Shown in pieces: positions 9,815 through 19,925 of a stretch of 30,512 bases of DNA (its first letter is position 1; the number at the start of each line of letters is the position of its first letter). The DNA is from Isoetes engelmannii (taxonomy: Eukaryota > Streptophyta > Lycopodiopsida > Isoetales > Isoetaceae). The stretch covers positions 1-30,512 of the forward strand of contig JAANSK020305930.1 in the NCBI GenBank assembly GCA_011763485.2, read 5' to 3'. Made by a program: the position numbers and the translations under genes. Below the pieces are notes generated by a model, which did not search any database, was not told the origin of the DNA, and worked only from the letters and a program-made list of their open reading frames with translations.

Positions 9815-10336
9815 TTTTTGGCATAACAGAAGTGCCAAAATAGTGAATTGCCCCACATTTTCTAATCCTTAACAACCTGGTCCTCAAGTTTTATAACTGG
9901 AATCAGCTCTGCTATTGCTTTCAAATCTCAGCCGTTGGTTGCAGTGGTGTTACCCACCAGTAACGCATTGAGGGCATATAAACACCTAGTTTGTTATGCC
10001 GAATGGCAATAAACACCTAGCTTGTTACGGAAACCACCATAAACGTCTCTGGCCCAATTTGTTAAGGAGGATAACACCCTCATTCCAGGTTGTTATCCAT
10101 GTTATAAATCTGTGTTTCACATGGCAGATCTCGGTCCAAGTGTCTTCCAATTTGTGTGCCACCTTAACAAAGCTTTAGAAAGGAGCACACCTCGGAATGA
10201 CATCTTTTAAGGCAAAGCACAAAATGACAAGAATCTAAATGAATAAAATCACACCCTAGAGTGCATGGGAAGTTGAAGAATCCCTAGTATTGAAGCATGT
10301 TTTCTGACTTCAGAACTATACTGTGCAAATTATTAA
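9815..10336. other. Downstream flank of the cysteine-rich gene
   Basis: No coding signal. It lies just 3' of the minus-strand gene ending at 10337 and probably includes its 3' UTR. Two related ataaacaccta blocks occur near 9977 and 10008. Confidence 0.4.
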
Positions 10337-12077
10337 TCAAAGACTGCCAACTGCGTGGCATACATCATGAAAGAGAAGCAGCCACTGTGGAACTGCAAGA
10401 CGAACCGATGAGACAATGTGGTCATATCCTTCAAGTTGCAAATTTTCTTGTGTTAACGAACTGAGATGAACTTTTGCAACTAGTTCAAACAAGGATTGTA
10501 AAATGTCACTTATATTTTGTAGCAGAGGAACAAAAGGTTTAATCTGTTCCTTGACCAAATATGTCCTTTCATCTAAGATCTCATTTGTAAACCTCTCCAG
10601 TATATGCCCCTGTTGGATTAACTAATCAAGTTTATAAACAGAATTACCAATGCTTAAGTGCAAAGTCAGGCTCTTACCGCAGTTAAAAATTTACCCTCCT
10701 TCTGAACAGCTTTAGAATCTTTCTTGGCCTGCCTCTCAGCCAACCTTGCCTGGGATACCGATCTCTGCCCAAATACATATCAGGTCCATTTACTGGAAGC
10801 CATTATGTCGAAAAAGAAGAGGGAAAGACCTGGATATCTATCAAGACTGGACGGTTTACAAGATAACGACCAGTTGCCTCCATAACATCTTCAATAAGAG
10901 TCTGCAATGGTGTCTTCATACCCATGTCTATTGTTTCTGATGAAGACGTATGTGCGAAGAGAGCAGAATTTGCTACTTTTAATAACTCCAAAGATATATT
11001 AGAGAATTTCTGAGAATACCTGCAAGTATCTCTTTTGGAGCCAACTGATATTCCCTTTTGATAAAACCTTGCAATGTGCTGGTTTGGACGGCATATTGGA
11101 TATGGAAGGGAAAGAGGCTCCAGATCTTCATATAACCCCTCTGCACAAAGCAGTCTCTGAGTCTGCACATCAGATTGGATCAAATCTTTTGCAGGTGCGG
11201 TACCAATATAAGTGTCCTTGCTTGCCCCACATTCTGGACATTCATCAGAATAAGAACGAGGCCTTTTAAGAGATGTAGAAATGTGACAATCAGCAGACTG
11301 TTTAGACGTTGGTAAAAGAAGATCATCTTTATTTGTACACTTTTCGGAAGTTTCATATCTTGCACCATCAATGTTCTTCTGCAACTCTGGCTGGCTCTTC
11401 AACATTACTATCCCTTGGCATTCCCTAAAATACAGTGGGCAAGCACCTTTTACCTAAACTCCATAGCCATCCATTCACCATGTATCAACTTAAATGGACT
11501 AGTCACAAGAACTTGTAAAGAATTTAATAAACATAGATGTACCTCGTCTGACTTGGCATGCATCCCCAAGATGTAATCACGTCGATTCATAAATGCCATT
11601 TGTGCGAGGCTAGCCTATATAATGTTTCACGACATCAAATAAGATGTATGAACTTCAAAAGAAAAACAGGGAAAATTAACATCAAAGACATATTACCATG
11701 GGCAGAGACAGTGCAAGAGCAGGAGGCAGACCCAAAGCATAGCGCAGCATGTCATGGATTGGGTTCCGAGCACCACAATGAGAACAGTCTTTCCTAAGGA
11801 GCAAGAAACTAATTGATAACTATATGACTTGATGATAAAACGAAAAATAAGAAACATACCAGACATTTGTCAAAGTAGTGGTCCGGAAAGGGAGAATAGG
11901 ATGCGCACAAACGAGGCAGGGAGTTACAAAAGCGCCGCAGGTGCTGCAAGCAAGGGCGATGGCAGAAGGAGCATCCATCATCGCTTTCATTTCCAAATTG
12001 TCGTTTCTTTCGACGTTACTTGCTGCAGAGCTTGCTTTATACGCCTCAAGCAGAAACCCGTTATCAACCAGACAATG
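10337..12077 (-). CDS. Spliced gene for a cysteine-rich, zinc-ribbon-like protein (unrecognised)
   Basis: Six exons fit together in one frame on the minus strand with GT-AG introns: 12077-11860, 11793-11697, 11614-11543, 11453-10830, 10764-10678 and 10609-10337, ending in TGA. Phases match at every junction. From the ATG in the first exon (codons MKAMMDAPS) the product is about 427 residues; the exon is open for 29 more codons to a possible acceptor at 12077, so more 5' exons may exist. Cys pairs appear as CSTC...CLVC, CSHCGARNP, KGACPLYF and CPECGASKD, suggesting metal-binding ribbons. Exon 3 reads MAFMNRRDYILGMHAKSDE; exon 5 is charged and helical (RLAERQAKKDSKAVQKEGKF). The C-terminus is helical and ends LLFHDVCHAVGSL. 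Another frame of exon 1 (CSFCHRPC) is also open but does not splice in frame. I cannot name the family. Confidence 0.7.
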
Positions 12078-12399
12078 CTATAAAGCTCCCAAAACGTCAA
12101 ATGAGTATTTGTAACTTAAGATTGTGGAAGGTTTGAGGTTGGTATTTGTATAAAAATCCGTATTTTGCTGATGGTGGATTTGGAGTTTGGATTTCCGCAT
12201 GGTTTTGGGGCTTTTTCATGTAATATTTGCTAATTTTGTAGATAGGTTTCTATTTAAGGTGAACGCAGGGCAGGGTGGCATGCAAGGCAGGGCATGGCGG
12301 ATGGATTCCGCCGTGGTTGTGGCAACATCTATCTAGGGCTTTAGGCATCATAGCTAGGTCTCTGAAGCGGACTTATGCCAGCCCTCTGCCGCCATAGCC
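12078..12399. promoter_or_regulatory. Possible shared upstream region of two divergent genes
   Basis: This stretch lies between the first visible exon of the minus-strand cysteine-rich gene and a plus-strand ATG at 12400. It is AT-rich near the minus gene and becomes GC-richer from 12240, with repeated gcagggcagg/ggcagggcatgg motifs. No TATA box stands out. If the minus-strand gene has further 5' exons this reading is wrong. Confidence 0.25.
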
Positions 12400-12666
12400 A
12401 TGGGCATAGGAAGGCCGTTGCTTAGCAGGGGGCCCCGATTACTTTGCCGACGGGTAAGAATCGATCCCTCTTCTTATATTGCAGATCCCTCTTCTCCTCT
12501 AATTCGTCGTTTGGTCAGAGTGTTCGCTTTCCCTGTTCTTGGGACTGATGAAATCCGAACAGACAAGGCTGCTGTGGTCTTCTTCAGTGCTCTATTATCA
12601 GGCTTCTTCTTTAAAGGTTTATGCCCAGCACAGTGCACAATCTTCAATCAAAGTTATGATTTATAA
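12400..12666 (+). CDS. Small ORF, 88 codons, possible organelle-targeted or first-exon product
   Basis: From ATG the reading begins MGIGRPLLSRGPRLLCRR, rich in Arg and Leu without acidic residues, as in mitochondrial or plastid presequences. It then has a hydrophobic stretch (VVFFSALLSGFFF) near residues 60-72 and stops after FNQSYDL. A splice donor-like gtaaga follows LLCRR, so the first exon may end there. No homologue recognised. Chance ORF remains possible. Confidence 0.25.
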   Translation: MGIGRPLLSRGPRLLCRRVRIDPSSYIADPSSPLIRRLVRVFAFPVLGTDEIRTDKAAVVFFSALLSGFFFKGLCPAQCTIFNQSYDL

Positions 12667-13111
12667 ACAGACTGTGGTTTCTAAAAGCGCAAAACTTTTC
12701 AATGCCAAACAGAAAGTACTATGTTTTATTCTTATTCGACCTTGGTGTTTTATCTGCTTATTTACGACTTCCTCTTCGGTTAGGTAGCTTTTAGATATAG
12801 TATTTCAATTTTACGGCTTCTCTGCTTGCTCTTCTTATTAAGTTATGCCTCCTTGGTAAGATATGTAGGTTATTTCATGAACTGTAGATGCTGAAAATCT
12901 AGTAGTATCCTGGATGTGGAGCTGTAGCCCAGTTGCCTCTGGAACAGGAGGATAAAAGTGTAGAGGAGTTGCCCAGTTGATCTATCTATTCATTGGTGAG
13001 TTGGGCTAGTCCTTAAGCATAAAAGCATTTAGTCAGCATATAAATTTTTGTCTTTCTGTAAATGGAATGCATTGGAAGGTTAGATGCTTCTATTATTACA
13101 GCTTTCTTATT
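12667..13111. other. Gene-free stretch
   Basis: No coding signal. A tRNA A-box-like tagcccagttg occurs near 12927 and gttgcccagttg near 12970, but neither has a B box at the usual distance. Confidence 0.35.
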
Positions 13112-13178
13112 GTATGGCCCGGGTGGAGTAATGTGGAATCCGCTTTGCGGAGGGGGTTCGAATCCCCGAACTCCATAC
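13112..13178 (+). ncRNA. tRNA-like sequence (tRNA-derived head or tRNA pseudogene)
   Basis: The 67 bases start gtatgg and end ccatac, giving a closing stem. Inside are an A-box-like tggcccgggtgg (13115-13126), a small hairpin ccgctttgcgg and a clear B box ggttcgaatcc (13155-13165) in a T-arm-like ggggttcgaatcccc. A second pairing option is tggagt with actcca. There is too little room for both D and anticodon arms, so it is not a working tRNA. Pol III promoter spacing is plausible, as in SINE heads. No A-tail or target duplication was found. Confidence 0.5.
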
Positions 13179-13439
13179 TTGTCCATTGCAGGTTCATTTG
13201 TGATGCTTGTAGTTTAGGAATTGACTTCTCGGTTGACTGTATCATTGACTTGGCAACCATTGACCCGAAATCATATGATGACATGGATATTGGGGTTTGA
13301 CTCCATCTTATTTTGGGCGGACGACCTTGGTTGCACGAGAGGGAATTTTTTTGGGAATATCCTGGCCATCAATGGCCAGGATGTAACGATAAGATATAGG
13401 CTTGACAATGGCATCTCAAAAAAAATTCAAAACTTAAAG

Positions 13440-13710
13440 GGGTCAATCAACTAGTCTCCAAATCGGATAATAACGTCAGTCCACTATGTCCCATGTGCGA
13501 GGCTAAAGAGGAGTCTATAAAACATTGTCTGGTGGAATGTGAGATGCTACAAATAGTATGGGCATGGAGTCTAGATAGCTTTGAATACCCTTTAGGCACC
13601 AAGGAATTGTTATTGGGAATTCTCCCCCAAGAATGGTGCCCCATTAAGAAGAAGGCCTTTCATATAACCAGAGCATCAGGGTTTAAAATTAGAAACTCCC
13701 TTTACTAATG
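13440..13710 (+). pseudogene. LINE C-terminal zinc-finger (zf-RVT-like) fragment
   Basis: The plus strand reads NQLVSKSDNNVSPLCPMCEA then KEESIKHCLVECEMLQIVW. The spacing C-x2-C ... H-x4/5-C, with ES.KH between, is the zinc-binding domain near the end of plant LINE ORF2 proteins. About 70 further residues follow to a stop at 13706-13708. Upstream RT sequence is not recognisable, so this is a short, old fragment. It differs from the LINE at the right edge of the window. Confidence 0.65.
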
Positions 13711-13884
13711 AAAATGCCTCGTATTATTTAAGGATACCGGGTTATAATTTTTCCTACCGGCAAATCCGGTAACTAATTAAAACTGTCGAAAATATGCCTT
13801 AAACCAAAAATCTAGACTGCAGTATGAACAAAGTAACATATATATTACAAAATGGCAAATGTATTACAAAAAGGCATATTTGGA

Positions 13885-14330
13885 TTACAAATGGCAAATA
13901 TATACATCAATCAGGTCAATTACATGTTCAAAGTCATTCAATGACCAACTTCTTGTTGCCGCAGTATAAGCAGTCCTAAATTTTTTTTCCACAGCACCAG
14001 CAATAGCAGTCTGCATTTTTTTGGACTGCCACAACAACAAGTTTCTTTGCATTAATACTTTTTTCATCCGATGCCATATGCCATATGGGTCTTTGAGGTT
14101 GCATGCTCATGGAAGCTAAAGTACTGAAATTAGGACTTCCACAATTTGCAAATGGACTATTTCTTGCATAATCCAAATGCTAATACAAAACCATTAATTC
14201 AATATGTATACAAGTAATACAAGATTACCTGCAATAGCAAAAGCTTGACAAATTCTGCAGAAGACAACATCCTTATCCTTATCATAGCGCATCCACAACC
14301 ATATTTCCAATCTCTCCTACTGAAATACTG
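13885..14330 (-). pseudogene. hAT-like transposase or zinc-finger gene fragment
   Basis: On the minus strand, 14325-14230 reads ERLEIWLWMRYDKDKDVVFC then RICQAF, the W..YD...D.VFC..C block found at the N-terminus of hAT-related transposases and their domesticated relatives. A donor (gcag|gtaatc) and, past a short gap, an acceptor-like ttag near 14182 lead into YARNSPFANCGSPNFSTLAS, matching the family block FA.GG.NF+T..L. After a frameshift in an A7 run comes AIAGAVEKKFRTAYTAA, then SWSLNDFEHVIDLID, like the helical segment that precedes the catalytic core. The catalytic domain and dimerisation region are absent. The apparent intron could be a later insertion. Confidence 0.5.
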
Positions 14331-14858
14331 GTTTATTTAACATTTGTATCATTTTCACTCTCACTTGTCTCCTACATCTGGTTCACCATATTTAGCCTTT
14401 CTTGCTTTCTTGAAAATAGCTTACAAATTAGGACCAAGGAGGGAAGTTGTTCTTTGCTTTTTTGGTACCTTCCTCATGACTTATAAGGAGGAGCAGAACA
14501 ATCAAACAAAGAAGTTTCTGCACATACAAGAACATATTAACGGTCTAACTACTTTAATGCTTAATAATCAACCACTATTCAATGGACACAAAACTGTATA
14601 CAAAACTGTATTTTTAATTTATACCTCACACCCCCGTATAGCAGAGCGCTCCCGAGTGCATGTATAATATGCACAAAAACACAAATCACAATGTCAAATA
14701 TGCGGCCACTAACATGTGGGAAAGAAAAAAAAGGAAGCAAGCAGAAGAACAAGAGGAAGCAAGCAGAGGAACAGGGACAAGAGATCAGGAAGGGCCTGAG
14801 AAAGAGCGCCTGAGAAAATGCCGAACCTGAAAAGTAGAGAAGAAGGGCCAGTTTCATC
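14331..14858. other. Mostly unassigned stretch
   Basis: No gene recognised. On the minus strand near 14395-14440 the reading AIFKKARKAKYGEPDVGDK could be a further upstream piece of the hAT-like fragment, but there is no firm splice link. Confidence 0.3.
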
Positions 14859-14925
14859 GTGGGATTTGAACCCACTAATCCATATTGGAGATACATAAAA
14901 ACAAGAATGTTACTCGAGCAGAATA
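14859..14925 (-). ncRNA. tRNA-like Pol III promoter (possible SINE head)
   Basis: The minus strand has a perfect T-arm, gtgggttcaaatcccac (14875-14859), containing a B box, and an A-box-like tgctcgagtaa about 47 bases upstream. The sequence after the T-arm does not pair with anything at the expected 5' end, so no acceptor stem forms and it is not a functional tRNA. Confidence 0.35.
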
Positions 14926-16632
14926 GATCTGGGCACCAACAAAATTCTTAAAAAGAATTGATGGAAAAGCTTTGCACCCTGCCCAGCGAAACCCTTGCAT
15001 CCTAAGCCTTGCATCCAGAGCTATGCTCTGCTAGATCTGGTCGGTCGTCTGCAGAATCAGAACCAAAGATTCCGCTACCTCTGTCCATGATGCAACAGAG
15101 CCTCCGTTCCGCTGCCAAGAGCCTCCGTTCTGTGCGTAAAAATGCTTTGCGCCCAACCATGTCCATATCCAAATATAGGAAATGAATGCATAAAGAACTT
15201 CCAATTTAAAACCCTGGACAAATTCAAAAAGAAAAACAACGACCCCCCCCCCCCCTTCCCTTTTTCCAGGCAACCATTGCGAAAATCATAGTAAACTATC
15301 AATTTTGGGATGTTATCGATGGTTCTATGTAAACCGATTGGGTTGCCCTATACTTAAGGGGTATATCGATGGTTTTATGTACGATGATTGGGTACGCTTC
15401 CTATTTTCTACCAAACCCTTCTAGGTTTCGTGAAAACCAGGAAAGCTTCTTTGAAACCCTACCTATTGTGGAAACCCGTCCTCATTTTTTATTTTAGAAA
15501 TTCGAAAGGGTTTCCATGGAAATTAGAAAGGGTTTCCACTTTAAAAAACCTGGAAGGGTTTCCAGACCATATCTAAAATTTGGTTCACACAAACTAACGA
15601 GCACGTCATTTTTAAAGTCCACGCTAAGGTGGACGACACTATTCAAGATGGATGATGGAATTAAAATTGAATTGAATCGAGTTGTTTCTTATCGTCCGCG
15701 GACACCAATCATCCTATGGGACCCAATACAAGCCCGTAGCAGGCACATTACTGCTCGGATTAAAACCACCCCCCCCCCCCCCCCCCAACCCAAAAAAAAA
15801 AGGATTTTCAAAGGAAAAACCGTGGCAACAATAAGACTGCTGACAAACTATACAACTATACATGATGAAGTATATACACGTGTTAGGTGGTTCCTGGGCC
15901 ATATCTGAACCATGACATGTTGGAAATGTCAATGTCTTTTTTGCTTTTTCAATTTATTTTTTCACAAAAAAAATAAATTCTCTCATAACACACCAAAACA
16001 AAGATTTGCAATTTTATTTTTTTTGGTCTATATATGGTGCTTGTTTCCCTATTTTTCAAGATGGTTCCATGGTAGCTTGCCACCATATACTTACTATTTT
16101 ACTATTTGTTATCCTCACAAATGGTAGCTTGTCTACCGTATATTTTAACTGTTTGTTACCTTAAGATAAGGTTGTAGCAATGAGAAAGTAGACATGCTAG
16201 TAGTTTAGTGCCATGTCACTAAGTATGAACAAAATCTATTAAGTAGTTTGTGCTTGTCCAGCAAGCTATTACATAATGTATGCAAGAAAGAGCTCTATCA
16301 ATAAGAGAGTGAAACTGAAAATGTAAATCTGTATGTTCGCTTCATGATCATTATAATAGCATGATCAATTTGACGTTTCAGTTTTCTTGATATTCACAAA
16401 GCTTTAACTCCATAGCTCTAACATATGCACAAACTTCCTTCAAAATGAAGTGTTTATTTGGAGTGTTTTTGCCTATAGACCTTACAAAAGGTGCTCTACT
16501 TGGAGCTTTGACTGGCAGGCTATGGAACCAAACGAGACATATATACAGAGTTAGGCTCTTGGCCAGTTAACCATTCTAAACACTTGGTATATACACACTT
16601 GGCCATTTAACCATTCTCAACACTTGGTTCCT
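14926..16632. other. Gene-free stretch with homopolymers and small repeats
   Basis: C runs lie at 15243-15255 (13) and 15769-15786 (18). A diverged ~65-base duplication spans 15305-15395 (atcgatggttctatgtaaac versus atcgatggttttatgtacga). Three gaaagggtttcca-like blocks lie at about 15507-15565. A 30-base block (cttggccagttaaccattct...) at 16558 recurs at 16598 with two mismatches. No coding signal. Confidence 0.5.
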
Positions 16633-16880
16633 TCAACAAGACAAGTGCCTTTGCTTGGAATCAGTGTAGCTAGAGGCAATATTTCTCATGGCTTCAACAA
16701 CATTTTCTTCAAGTTCTGATATGGAGTTCAGCAGAACAAAATCTGCCTCTGGCAACCTGGTATATGTCTCACAGACATGCGAGTTGGTCTGATGCTTTAT
16801 ATGACATGCAAATAGAACCTGCATAGGATGTAGAGGTCTAATACTGGGAATATAGGCAATGCCTGCACTAAGGACGAATC
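16633..16880 (-). pseudogene. UDP-glycosyltransferase (GT family 1) fragment
   Basis: The minus strand reads GIAYIPSIRPLHPMQVLF and, after about 20 residues, RLPEADFVLLNSISELEENV then VEAM. This corresponds to the mid N-terminal domain of plant UGTs (family patterns IPG..PL.P.DL and EAD.VL.NSF.ELE..V..A). UGTs transfer sugar from UDP-sugars to small molecules. The catalytic His at the N-terminus and the C-terminal PSPG sugar-donor box are both missing, and the reading ends in a stop within 15 residues of the match. Upstream readings (to 17310) are open but not recognisable as UGT. Gene remnant. Confidence 0.6.
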
Positions 16881-17310
16881 CCTGTGTTACAAACAACGAA
16901 AAGAATTGAAACCAGGATTTGGAGCCACACCTGGTTTGTTGCAGACTACCATTTGCAGAAAAGGATTTGCCGTCTGAAGAGCTTGAATCCCTAGGCTTGC
17001 ACATTTGATCAGGAGAAGCATGCCCATTCTGTGCTCCAGCACATCCGTCTGTGTATTAGTTCTCCTTTGAAGTTCTAAAACAGTTCTATCTTCACCATTT
17101 TTTATACTGATAGAGATCATCCTTGATTATGGCATCATGTCGATATCCGATAAAAAGGGCGGTTGAGAAAATACTTCATCATCATACTCATAAACCGGCC
17201 TTTCTGAAACTTCCATTCTCTTAGAAAAAGGCGTTACTGAGGGACCAGACCAAACATCTCTTAGCGCCCGGAATTGAAGATCCAAAGCACTTATTTGACC
17301 CAGGTTCAAC

Positions 17311-19377
17311 CCTGCAGATCTGTGTCAGATTTGCTGGTTCAGGATCTATTTGCTAGAAGCTCTACTAATTCGTGAAAAAAAAAACAACAAGAGAGAGAGA
17401 AGAGATGGGTCCGAAACTTTTGAATTAGGCTTGTGGCAGCGCTTGACCAGGCAGACGCAAGCAGGTCAGATTTGTGCAGGTTCTTGCAGAGTAGGCCGGA
17501 TTTGTGCAGAGTCAGGGTTGAGACTTGATCGATTGCATTCGATCCATGTAAACCTTTTTACAGAATCCCTGTTTGATCTTGTAAAATCAGTGTTGGATGC
17601 TCTGGCTTTTTCTAGCCGCAATGTTTGTGTCGCAGTGAATCGCTGAAGGGAGATTGTACATGACTTGCCTCTTTGAATTGCTTTATCATAAGAGTTATTG
17701 CACAAGCATTGAAACTCAAACTATAACAAAGCCTTCTTCTGGTATCATGGGTCCGAATTTGCTCCCCTGGTTACGTTCCTCTGCTCTGTTGCTTCTGGAA
17801 TCTCCAACAATTTCCTCTGCTTTTGGAATCTCTCTCTAAAAAACCGTGGTCTGCGAATGACTTTTGTGCCTTCTCCAATTGAAAAGGGCCTTTGCTCCTA
17901 GCCCTTGATCAAGCTTTTCAAAATCTCCAACTTAGCTGTTAAAAAAAATTATTTTGGTGTATTTTTAGATTATAAGCTACAATGGTAAAAAAAACACACA
18001 AAACCCCATTTTTTAATTGAACTTTTTTTTTTCCAACTAAAAAACTTAGTAAAAAGCAATAGCGAACGTAATCTCATGAATGTATGATCCTCGTGACTTG
18101 TGCTATATCATATTATTTTGAATAGATTTAATTTAGGACTTTGCTAAGTCATATTATTTTGAATAGATCCGCATAAAAGAGCTGGGAATATAAGTTTTAC
18201 CTCTTCAGTCTGTTGTATAAGAGATACGGTTCTTTACAAAATATTCATTACTTCAAGTACATGTCTGGCTCTTATCTAATTCTACTTCAAGTACATATGT
18301 GGCTCTAAACATTTTTCTCGTGTAATTCTTTCCCTTTTACTATAAAAAAATGATGGTAACTGTCTCAAACCTATCTTTAAATAGTCCGCAATTTTATCCC
18401 TCGACTTTTGATTCAAAGTAAAAAATCAATTTTATCTCAAATTTAGATATTGTACTAAAGCTTATGTCACCTACTTCTTAACGTATGCTGGTTATCTAAG
18501 AGACATAAAAAAAAAATCTAATGTCTGTTGAGCACAAGCATTACAGAAAATAACGAGCTTGCTAGCAAGCATCAACATATGTCTATCCTAACCTTACATT
18601 TGGGGTGGACCTTTGGGTATTGATATGTGACATACATTTTTAAAGAGAAGGTGATCAAGAGCAGTTTAGGTCGATGTTAGCGGCCATTAGTATTACAATT
18701 CAACAAAAACATCCGGAAGCTCCAAGCAAAGTTCATGTTCAATATTTCTTGGGAAACTTAATATTTCTTTTCAATGGCCTGCTTTTTTTCTTGCTAAATG
18801 CTATAGGGTGTAAATTCTGTAGTGGTGTACAAAAAACATTGTCCAGACAAGTACTTTATCTGTTGAAATTGCATAGTGCCCTTCGAGGCGTGTGACATCC
18901 AACATAATTGCAACAATTTTATTCCTCTTGGCAGCTATCCAAGAATAGTATATTTGCATCTCTGGAAGGGTAAGGATCACTGATTAGAATCTTCAATCCG
19001 CAAGAACTCCATTGGCGGGATAAGATTGATGGAGTTTCTCTTTTTAAAGCAGTATAAGAACACAATTTAGAGTCCAAATCGGCATAGAAATCATAGGTGA
19101 ATTGACAATGTTTAACCGCAATTTGATTTAGATTGATAATTTAATCTCTGTTGCATTGGAGTTTGAACTATGGATAGCTCTCTTAAAAGCATCCATTCAA
19201 CCGGAAGAAGAAACTTTTGAGGATTCAAATCAAGTGAGAAGAGACAATCTGATTACTCTTTGTTTTTCTTGAGAGTATTTTTATTCCATTATTTCAATGT
19301 ATTATGCATCTTTAATGTTGTATCCTAGACCTACGTTCCCTTTTTTCCCCCAAAAAGGGTGAATTAACCAGCACTCA
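17311..19377. other. Gene-free, AT-rich stretch
   Basis: No supported gene. A 41-base-period duplication sits at 18100-18170 (catattattttgaatagat at 18109 and 18150), and a similar small one (tacttcaagtacat) near 18248 and 18284. A purine-rich gagagagaga tract lies near 17390. Confidence 0.4.
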
Positions 19378-19925
19378 GATATTGATATCTTGAGTTCTAC
19401 TAATCTGTTTTGATTGATTTGATTGACCTAGAAGTATACTCTGATTCCTTTCTTATGCAATTGAAATCGCACAAATCCGATCTCTGAGGAGTGAGAAATA
19501 GCCTCTCAAACTTGGCTGATTTTCTGTTACAGTGGGTGCAGGAAATTGATGTCACAAGAATATACAAAATTTAGAGTTTAATATCTTGAGTTGTGATAAT
19601 CGGTTTTGAGTGATCTCACATGCATTTGAAACTAGACATTTAGTGCTTTCTTCTGCAATTTAGATCGCTCAAATCTGAGCTATGAGGAGTGAGAAACAGC
19701 CTCTCAAAATTTCTGATTTTTTGTTAAAATGGGTTGAAATTTGATGTCACAAAAATATACCAAAACTCGAAGTTTGATATCTTGAGTTTTAATAATTGGT
19801 TTTTGATGACTTTACATGCATCTGAAAGTAAGTGTAGCCTTTCTCCTGCAGTTTAAATCAATTAAATCTGAGTTTGGATGAGGGAGAAATGACATCTCAA
19901 AGTTGGCCAATCTTCACTAATAGTG
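19378..19925. repeat. Tandem repeat, period ~196 bp, about 2.8 copies
   Basis: The marker block (ga)tatcttgagtt recurs at 19384, 19580 and 19776. Each copy then carries the same order of blocks: a gatt/gatc-rich segment, a (t)gcaattt..atc segment, an aaatctgag segment, gaggagtgagaaa, ctctcaaa and a terminal gatgtcacaa(g/a)aatata. Copies are diverged by roughly a fifth by eye, and the third is truncated. The period is close to a nucleosome repeat length, as in many satellites. Confidence 0.8.

Noticed and set aside
11878-12114. Plus-strand ORFs at 11829-12114
   Set aside because: They lie over the first exon of the cysteine-rich minus-strand gene and have no motif.
13112-13178. A functional tRNA gene
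   Set aside because: Too short for D and anticodon arms; no anticodon can be assigned.
14579-14896. 105-codon minus-strand ORF with hydrophobic segments
   Set aside because: Its start region is the tRNA-like T-arm read as protein (GSNPT), and the rest is a low-complexity ct/gaagc tract; no family resemblance.
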